From assembly GCA_001304015.1 (NCBI GenBank), contig LJUY01000022.1, forward strand, positions 1-36,995: a stretch of 36,995 bases of DNA, read 5' to 3'. Both the position numbers and the translations under genes were made by a program. Below the pieces are notes generated by a model that searched no databases, was not told the origin of the DNA, and saw only the letters and a program-made list of their open reading frames with translations. Below are positions 32,415-36,995 of this stretch, piece by piece (position 1 is the stretch's first letter; each line of letters opens with the position of its first letter). The stretch is from a candidate division Zixibacteria bacterium SM23_81. GTDB taxonomy: Bacteria; SM23-81.

Positions 32415-34457
32415 ATGCGCCTGACGGCAAAAGCCAGCGCGTTCGTCGTATTGGCTGTGGCAATGCTTTTCGGCAGCATTACCTGGGCAGATTCAACCGA
32501 TGTGGTCTGGAGCTCCTACTTGGGCGGCACCAACATGGATAACAACTACGATCTCGCCCTGGACGGTTCCGGCAACACCTATGTGACCGGGCCCACCCTG
32601 TCAACGGATTTCCCAGTTACTGCCGGGGCTTATGATGAGAGTCACAACAACAACTGGGACATCACCGTGGCCAAGTTCAATACCGACGGCAGCGATCTTG
32701 TCTATGCCACTTATTTGGGCGGAGGTAACGGTGATCACTCCTACGGCATCGTCCTGGATGGAAGCGGTAACGCTTACGTGACAGGATACACCTACTCAAC
32801 CGATTTCCCCGTAACTGCAGGTGTTATACAGGATACCTTCGCAGGGGGCAGTTGGGATGCCTACGTGACCAAGCTGAATGCCGCGGGCGATAATCTTGAT
32901 TACTCCACCTTTCTAGGAGGTAGCTATAACGATGCCGGCTATGGCATCGACGTGGACGGCTCAGGCAATGTCACCATTACCGGACGCACGGAGTCTTCGG
33001 ACTTTCCGGTGACACCCACTGCGTTTGACACCACCTATCATGGGGGCGGCGATGCCTTGGTGGCTCAGCTCAATGCCACGGCCAGCTCCCTTGTGTACTG
33101 TACGTTTCTGGGTGGATATAGCAGCGAGTATGGCCGCAGCGTCGTTTTGGACGATTCAGGGAATGCTTATCTATCTGGGCGCACCGAGTCGCCCGATTTT
33201 CCGGTGACAGCTGCGTCCTTTGACACCAGCTTCAATGGCTGGATGGATGCTTACGCAGTCAAGCTGAACTCTACGGGCAGCAATCTTGACTATGCCACCT
33301 TTCTGGGGGGAACAGAACAGGACGATGGCTTTAACATCATCATAGATGACGCCGGGAAAGCCCATGTTATTGGCGGGACCAAGTCCTCAGATTTTCCCAC
33401 CACCACCGGAGCATTTGACGAAAGCCACAACGGAGGAGAGGACGCATTCCTGGTACAGCTCAGCGCCTCGGGCAGTGATCTCGATTATGGTAGCTTCCTG
33501 GGAGGAGCCTCGGATGATCAGGGGTATGGTATCGATCTGGATGCCTCGGGCAAGGCCTATCTGATTGGACATACCTATTCGACCGGTTTTCCCGTCACTG
33601 CCGACGCGTACGATACCACCCACAATGGCAGCCGGGATGCCTTCGTGGTGCGGTTTGACCTGCCGGGAAACACCCTGGATTACTCTACCTTCCTGGGGGG
33701 CACCTCCTGGGAGTATGGCTATGGCATCGCCCAGGATGGCTCAGGCAATGTGCATCTGAGTGGCACCACCAATTCTTCAGATTTTCCCACCACCGCTGGG
33801 GCTTTCGATGATTCACTGGATGGATACTCAGACACCTGGGTAGCCAAGTTGAATATAGGTGTGGTGGTGACCTATGGTGCCATCGCCGGCAATGTCAGTG
33901 AGGATGGTGGCGGTCCCATTGCGGGCGCCATCGTCACGGCCACTGGGCCATCTTCGGGTTTTGATACGACGGATATCAGTGGCAATTACATCATCGAGGC
34001 TCTGTTGCCCGGTTCATATGATGTCACCGCCACGGCTGCGGGCTATTATCCCGACACTCAGAATGGCGTCACCGTGATAGCAGATGATACCACGGCGGTG
34101 GATTTTCTCCTGAATCCCATCGAGGTGGCCCCACCAGAGGCCGTCGATGACCTGGCCATCGCCCTTTCCAAGACAGACCTGGTTCTGCAATGGTCGGCGG
34201 TGACCACCGACACGAGCGGCAATCCTCTGGTGGTGGATCTTTATCGGCTCTATCGAGACACCGTGGCGTATTTCACCGCGGGTCTTACACCCCTCGACAG
34301 CACTGTTGATCTCTCCTACACGGACAGCACAGGTGTTGTGGGCGACATCGGAACTCAGCATTACTATATTGTAACGGCTGTGTCTGGTGGCAATGAATCG
34401 GAATCCTCGAACATGGTTGGGGAGTTTGACAGGAGCTTGGAAGACGGTTCTAAATAG
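32415..34457 (+). CDS. Secreted SBBP seven-repeat propeller with carboxypeptidase-regulatory-like and FN3-like domains
   Basis: The protein is 680 residues; ATG has GGAGGG 7 nt upstream. The signal peptide is about 1-26. Residues about 36-482 are seven SBBP repeats of 64-65 residues, each starting LGG and containing (D/G)Y(G/D)I, DGSGN(A/V/T)Y(V/L)(T/S)G and T(S/D)(S/T)(D/G)FPVT, with a D-A-(Y/F)-V-x-(K/R) strand (for example LDGSGNAYVTG, STDFPVTAG, WDAYVTKLN). Seven copies fit one complete propeller. A CarboxypepD_reg-like domain follows at about 486-566 (GAIAGNVSEDGGGPIAGAI, DISGNYIIEALLPGSYDVT). The last 110 residues are FN3-like (LQWSAV, YRLYRD, YYIVTAVSGGNES) and end SNMVGEFDRSL. It looks like a surface or secreted binding or structural protein with no catalytic motif. 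It has its own promoter and terminator. Confidence 0.88.
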   Translation: MRLTAKASAFVVLAVAMLFGSITWADSTDVVWSSYLGGTNMDNNYDLALDGSGNTYVTGPTLSTDFPVTAGAYDESHNNNWDITVAKFNTDGSDLVYATYLGGGNGDHSYGIVLDGSGNAYVTGYTYSTDFPVTAGVIQDTFAGGSWDAYVTKLNAAGDNLDYSTFLGGSYNDAGYGIDVDGSGNVTITGRTESSDFPVTPTAFDTTYHGGGDALVAQLNATASSLVYCTFLGGYSSEYGRSVVLDDSGNAYLSGRTESPDFPVTAASFDTSFNGWMDAYAVKLNSTGSNLDYATFLGGTEQDDGFNIIIDDAGKAHVIGGTKSSDFPTTTGAFDESHNGGEDAFLVQLSASGSDLDYGSFLGGASDDQGYGIDLDASGKAYLIGHTYSTGFPVTADAYDTTHNGSRDAFVVRFDLPGNTLDYSTFLGGTSWEYGYGIAQDGSGNVHLSGTTNSSDFPTTAGAFDDSLDGYSDTWVAKLNIGVVVTYGAIAGNVSEDGGGPIAGAIVTATGPSSGFDTTDISGNYIIEALLPGSYDVTATAAGYYPDTQNGVTVIADDTTAVDFLLNPIEVAPPEAVDDLAIALSKTDLVLQWSAVTTDTSGNPLVVDLYRLYRDTVAYFTAGLTPLDSTVDLSYTDSTGVVGDIGTQHYYIVTAVSGGNESESSNMVGEFDRSLEDGSK

Positions 34458-34479
34458 TTTAACTGAAAGCAAGAGAGTA

Positions 34480-34506
34480 GGGGCACGGCATGCCGTGCCC
34501 TTTTTT
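34480..34506 (+). terminator. Terminator formed by dispersed palindrome GGGCACGGCATGCCGTGCCC
   Basis: A perfect 20-bp palindrome (34481-34500) followed by six T, 23 bp past the propeller gene. It shares GTAGGGGCACGGCATGC with the terminator at 32157. The remaining part of 34458-34751 holds the promoter at 34606; a 71-codon plus frame across this region shows no coding character. Confidence 0.85.
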
Positions 34507-34605
34507 GAGGAAAGGGTTCCATCAAATGCAGGTTTTAGGTGGGTTTTTTATTTTGGCACCCAGGAAGACGAAATTTCAAAAGGAAGAGAAAAAAGCGAAT
34601 AGGGC

Positions 34606-34634
34606 TTGACAAATTACTGCTAGTTTGGTAGAAT
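34606..34634 (+). promoter_or_regulatory. Sigma-70-type promoter of the subtilisin-like gene
   Basis: TTGACA (34606-34611), a 17-nt spacer and TAGAAT (34629-34634), followed by AAAAAGAGAG. The transcript would start near 34641, with a leader of about 110 nt before ATG 34752. Confidence 0.75.
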
Positions 34635-34751
34635 AAAAAGAGAGGGTTACGTTCTGTTTCTCAGAATACAGGTTGAGGCTGAAAAAGAGAGGCAGCGGTT
34701 GCATGTCATATTAGATTTTGGATCTGAAAACATATTTAGAGGAGAATCAGC

Positions 34752-36440
34752 ATGTTGCGGCCTTCAGGTATAGCTGGCATAATCTTTTGCGCCACAATCA
34801 TGGTGATCTTAGCTTTCTCGGCTCTCTCCGCGGCCACACCTCTTCAGTATGTACCAGGTCAGATTATCGTTAAGTTCGCTCCGGAGGTGGGAGAAATAAG
34901 AGCGCAGAAGAGCAACAGCGGAATTTCCCTGGGGATCGTCTCCTTGGACCGGAAGCTAGAAAAATACCGGGTTCATGCGATGGATCAGATTTTTGCACAT
35001 AAGGACTCTGAGCTGGCCATGATCTATCAAATGGATTTCGATTTCCAATCCGATGCACTGGAAGTGGCTAGAGATTTCGCCAGGGAAACCCATCTCCTGT
35101 ACGCCGAGCCCCGCTATGTATATAGGCTTTGTGAGGCGCCTAATGACAGTTCTTATGAGAGTGGGTTACAATGGTATTTAGATAAGGTCCAGGGTCCAGA
35201 GGCGTGGGACATCGCCCATGGGGACAGCGAGGTGGTCATCGGGATTGTGGATACGGGCGTGGACTGGGATCATCCGGATCTGGCGGACAACATCTGGTTT
35301 AATTCTGGGGAAGATGTCAATGGGGATGGTCTCATCACGGCCATCGATTGGAATAATGTCGATGATGACGGCAACGGTTTTGTCGATGACTGGCATGGTT
35401 GGGATTTTGGGGGGACAGCCATCGCCGACAACAATCCCAATGAGGATGAGCCCGTACATGGCACTCACGTGGTAACCCACAACGAAGTGGGAGTTGCCGG
35501 CATGTCCTGGAACTGCACCATCATGCCGGTGAAGGTCTCCCGAACCCCGTATCCGGGTTATCTTGCGTACGGTTATGAGGGTATTCAGTACGCTGCAGAC
35601 AACGGTGCCGATGTCATCAATATGAGCTGGGGCCGCATCGGGGGCAATCCCAGTTTCTTCGAGCAGGAGATCATCGACAGCGCCTATGCCAAGGGAGCTA
35701 TTTTAGTAGCTGCTGCTGGGAACGATAGGCCAGGCCAAACCTACGCGCCCCCAGATACCTGTCCGCCGCATTACCCGTCATGGTACCATCACGTCATCGC
35801 CGTGGCCGCCACAGACCAAAACGACAGGGCCACGAGCTTTACTTTTTACGGAACATGGGTGGATGTATCTGCTCCCGGCCAATCCATCTACAACACCTGG
35901 TGGAATGACACCTATACCTGGCTGGGAGGCACCAGCATGGCCTCTCCTCTGGTGGCTGGTGTGGCTGGCCTGGTCAAATCGGTGGACCCCTCATTGAACA
36001 GCGACGGGTTTGAGATACGTATGCAGACGACCTCAGACGATATCGATGGTCTGAACCCCTCCTATGCCGGCTGGCTGGGAGGAGGAAGGGTTAACGCCCG
36101 AAGGGCTCTGGGATCGCAAGCGCCGGAGGTCATCGCCGATTTGAGCATTGCGCTGGAAAGCGGATCCAAAGTCAGCGCCGGCGACTTTCGCCTTTGTTGG
36201 TCTGAGCCCTTCGACGATGAGGGCATAGTTCGTTATGTGGTTTACCGAAGCACGGCGGCCGGCTCTTTGGGCGACTCCCTTGCCGGAACCGCAGATACCA
36301 CCTATCTTGACCTAGGCACCGCCGGTAGTGTGAGCGTCAATTACTTCTACAGTGTCAAGTCAGTAGACGGAACCGGCAACAAGTCGGATGAGTCCAATAA
36401 AGTGGGCGAGTTCGATTGTGGTCTAATCACGGCGCGGTGA
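34752..36440 (+). CDS. Secreted subtilisin-like serine protease (S8) with FN3-like tail; short loop after catalytic His
   Basis: The protein is 562 residues; ATG has GAGGAG upstream. The signal peptide is about 1-28, then an inhibitor-like propeptide (about 30-128; YVPGQIIVKFAPEV, LYAEPRYVYRL). The S8 catalytic residues are Asp167 (IVDTGVDWDHPDL), His236 (HGTHV), Asn324 (VAAAGND) and Ser395 (LGGTSMASPLVAGVAGLVKS). Between Asp and His sit Asp-rich calcium-loop-like inserts (DVNGDG, DDDGNGFVDDWHG). After HGTHV the usual AG(I/T)xxA helix start is missing: HGTHV runs straight into VTHNEVGVAG, about six residues short. Activity may therefore be lost or altered. The last 100 residues are FN3-like (YVVYRSTAAGS, YFYSVKSVDGTGNKS) and end SNKVGEFDCGL, like the neighbour upstream. 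Confidence 0.9.
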   Translation: MLRPSGIAGIIFCATIMVILAFSALSAATPLQYVPGQIIVKFAPEVGEIRAQKSNSGISLGIVSLDRKLEKYRVHAMDQIFAHKDSELAMIYQMDFDFQSDALEVARDFARETHLLYAEPRYVYRLCEAPNDSSYESGLQWYLDKVQGPEAWDIAHGDSEVVIGIVDTGVDWDHPDLADNIWFNSGEDVNGDGLITAIDWNNVDDDGNGFVDDWHGWDFGGTAIADNNPNEDEPVHGTHVVTHNEVGVAGMSWNCTIMPVKVSRTPYPGYLAYGYEGIQYAADNGADVINMSWGRIGGNPSFFEQEIIDSAYAKGAILVAAAGNDRPGQTYAPPDTCPPHYPSWYHHVIAVAATDQNDRATSFTFYGTWVDVSAPGQSIYNTWWNDTYTWLGGTSMASPLVAGVAGLVKSVDPSLNSDGFEIRMQTTSDDIDGLNPSYAGWLGGGRVNARRALGSQAPEVIADLSIALESGSKVSAGDFRLCWSEPFDDEGIVRYVVYRSTAAGSLGDSLAGTADTTYLDLGTAGSVSVNYFYSVKSVDGTGNKSDESNKVGEFDCGLITAR

Positions 36441-36516
36441 GAGACGAATTGAAACTTGGAAATTGTAAAAACAAACTAGCCATTTGCTCGTTCCCACCCC
36501 GAAAATACCCTATTTT

Positions 36517-36563
36517 GTCATTCTGAGGGAAGTCCGAGCACTGCGAGGACGACCGAAGAATCC
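36517..36563 (+). repeat. Dispersed TCATTCTGAG...GAAGAATCC repeat, copy 1
   Basis: TGTCATTCTGAG at 36517 leads to GACCGAAGAATCC ending at 36563. It is one of three related copies in the non-coding 36441-36995 stretch. The sequence around it also has AT-rich tracts and GGCAGGTAGCAGTAGGCAGGAC (36599-36620), a short GGCAG/AGCAG tandem. Confidence 0.55.
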
Positions 36564-36717
36564 GGCCGCTCCCGACCACCACACCACCAGTTGCAGTCGG
36601 CAGGTAGCAGTAGGCAGGACCCTACCCATAACACCGAAAAACAATCTTTTCGAATAGCAAATTGATCATTGCAAATTTTAAGTTTGCCCCTCCCAATCCC
36701 ATGAATATCAATATTTT

Positions 36718-36755
36718 GTCATTCTGAGCGAGTGAAACGACCGAAGAATCTCAGG
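36718..36755 (+). repeat. Dispersed TCATTCTGAG...GAAGAATCTCAG repeat, copy 2
   Basis: TGTCATTCTGAGCGAG (36718-36733) runs to GACCGAAGAATCTCAG (36740-36755). It shares both ends with copy 1 and is the inverse of copy 3. Confidence 0.6.
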
Positions 36756-36819
36756 CGGCAGGTCCAATCAAGGCCGTAAGGCTGTGGCCATTTCTTTTTG
36801 CGCCCCTTAAAACTATCGA

Positions 36820-36929
36820 CTGAGATTCTTCGCTCCGCTGCACGAGATCCGTTTCGGTTGGATTTATTGGTCTCATGGCCCATTTTACGGCAAATCGGTT
36901 TCTTAATCTACCTTTCGCTCAGAATGACA
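36820..36929 (-). repeat. Dispersed CTGAGATTCTTCG...CTCAGAATGACA repeat, copy 3 (inverted)
   Basis: CTGAGATTCTTCG starts at 36820 and CGCTCAGAATGACA ends at 36929; these are the reverse complements of the ends of copy 2. An insertion of about 70 bp separates the two halves compared with copy 2. Copies 2 and 3 face each other and could form a large stem. Confidence 0.55.
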
Positions 36930-36995
36930 TGAAAAGTAGATTCTTATTCACTTAGCATAGTTGGCGATCCGTGAGGGATCGACAGATAATTGGAG

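Noticed and set aside
32520-33860. Regular repeats that could be mistaken for a CRISPR-like array
   Set aside because: They are protein-level SBBP repeats of 64-65 codons in one open frame, with varied DNA between copies.
34387-34602. 71-codon plus-strand frame across the end of the propeller gene
   Set aside because: It overlaps the real gene's 3' end and the terminator palindrome, and has no coding character of its own.

Overview
The window reads as a piece of a bacterial chromosome from the FCB-type or candidate-phylum world (KSB1-, Zixibacteria- or Latescibacteria-like). This is an inference from gene content: several secreted proteins end in the PNPFN...GVYFYRL...RKMLL type of FlgD-Ig-like C-terminal domain, and there is a GWxTD-like TPR protein, tandem DUF4097-type repeat proteins, an SBBP seven-repeat propeller and a Pkn-type kinase fused to an ATPase and TPRs. 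I see no rRNA, tRNA, CRISPR array, integrase or insertion sequence.

Layout. (1) 1-4.8 kb, minus strand: a secreted parallel beta-helix protein built of in-frame tandem units of about 392 residues, broken by a 32-bp deletion and running off the left edge. Upstream of it lies a two-domain protein, here called gene A, with a GYPGCC-type N-terminal domain, an internal signal-like segment, duplicated NCxxCG/NMG/LHY modules and a FlgD-like tail. The beta-helix gene sits behind a duplicated, decayed copy of gene A's promoter, leader and first codons. (2) 5.1-12.1 kb, minus strand: two consecutive ECF sigma-factor operons. The first is sigma - zinc-finger anti-sigma - repeat protein with 18-residue periodicity - double-PDZ protein. 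The second is sigma - repeat protein with the same periodicity - bactofilin-like membrane protein. They look like paired envelope-stress modules, but the second has no visible anti-sigma. (3) 12.2-20.1 kb, plus strand: a tightly packed run of YesL-like membrane protein, acpS, nnr, M20 amidohydrolase, secreted propeller protein, thiL and glnA, with overlapping or abutting genes. (4) 20.1-30 kb, plus strand: a secreted FlgD-tailed protein, a 1187-residue kinase-ATPase-TPR protein, two tandem paralogous small membrane proteins, and a two-domain M16 metallopeptidase. (5) 30-36.4 kb, plus strand: a TPR/GWxTD-like protein, an SBBP propeller protein and a subtilisin-like protease. The last two have similar promoters and related C-terminal domains ending in SNxVGEFD. 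(6) 36.4-37 kb: non-coding DNA with dispersed TCATTCTGAG...GAAGAATCTCAG repeats.

Regulation visible in the sequence: sigma-70-like promoters (TTGACA, 17-18 nt, then TAAAAT, TAGAAT, TATGGT or TACACT) precede most transcription units, one ECF-like promoter precedes the sigma factor at 8.9 kb, and hairpin terminators close most units. Two of those terminators are copies of one dispersed palindrome. All functional calls come from reading motifs by eye; no database search was run.
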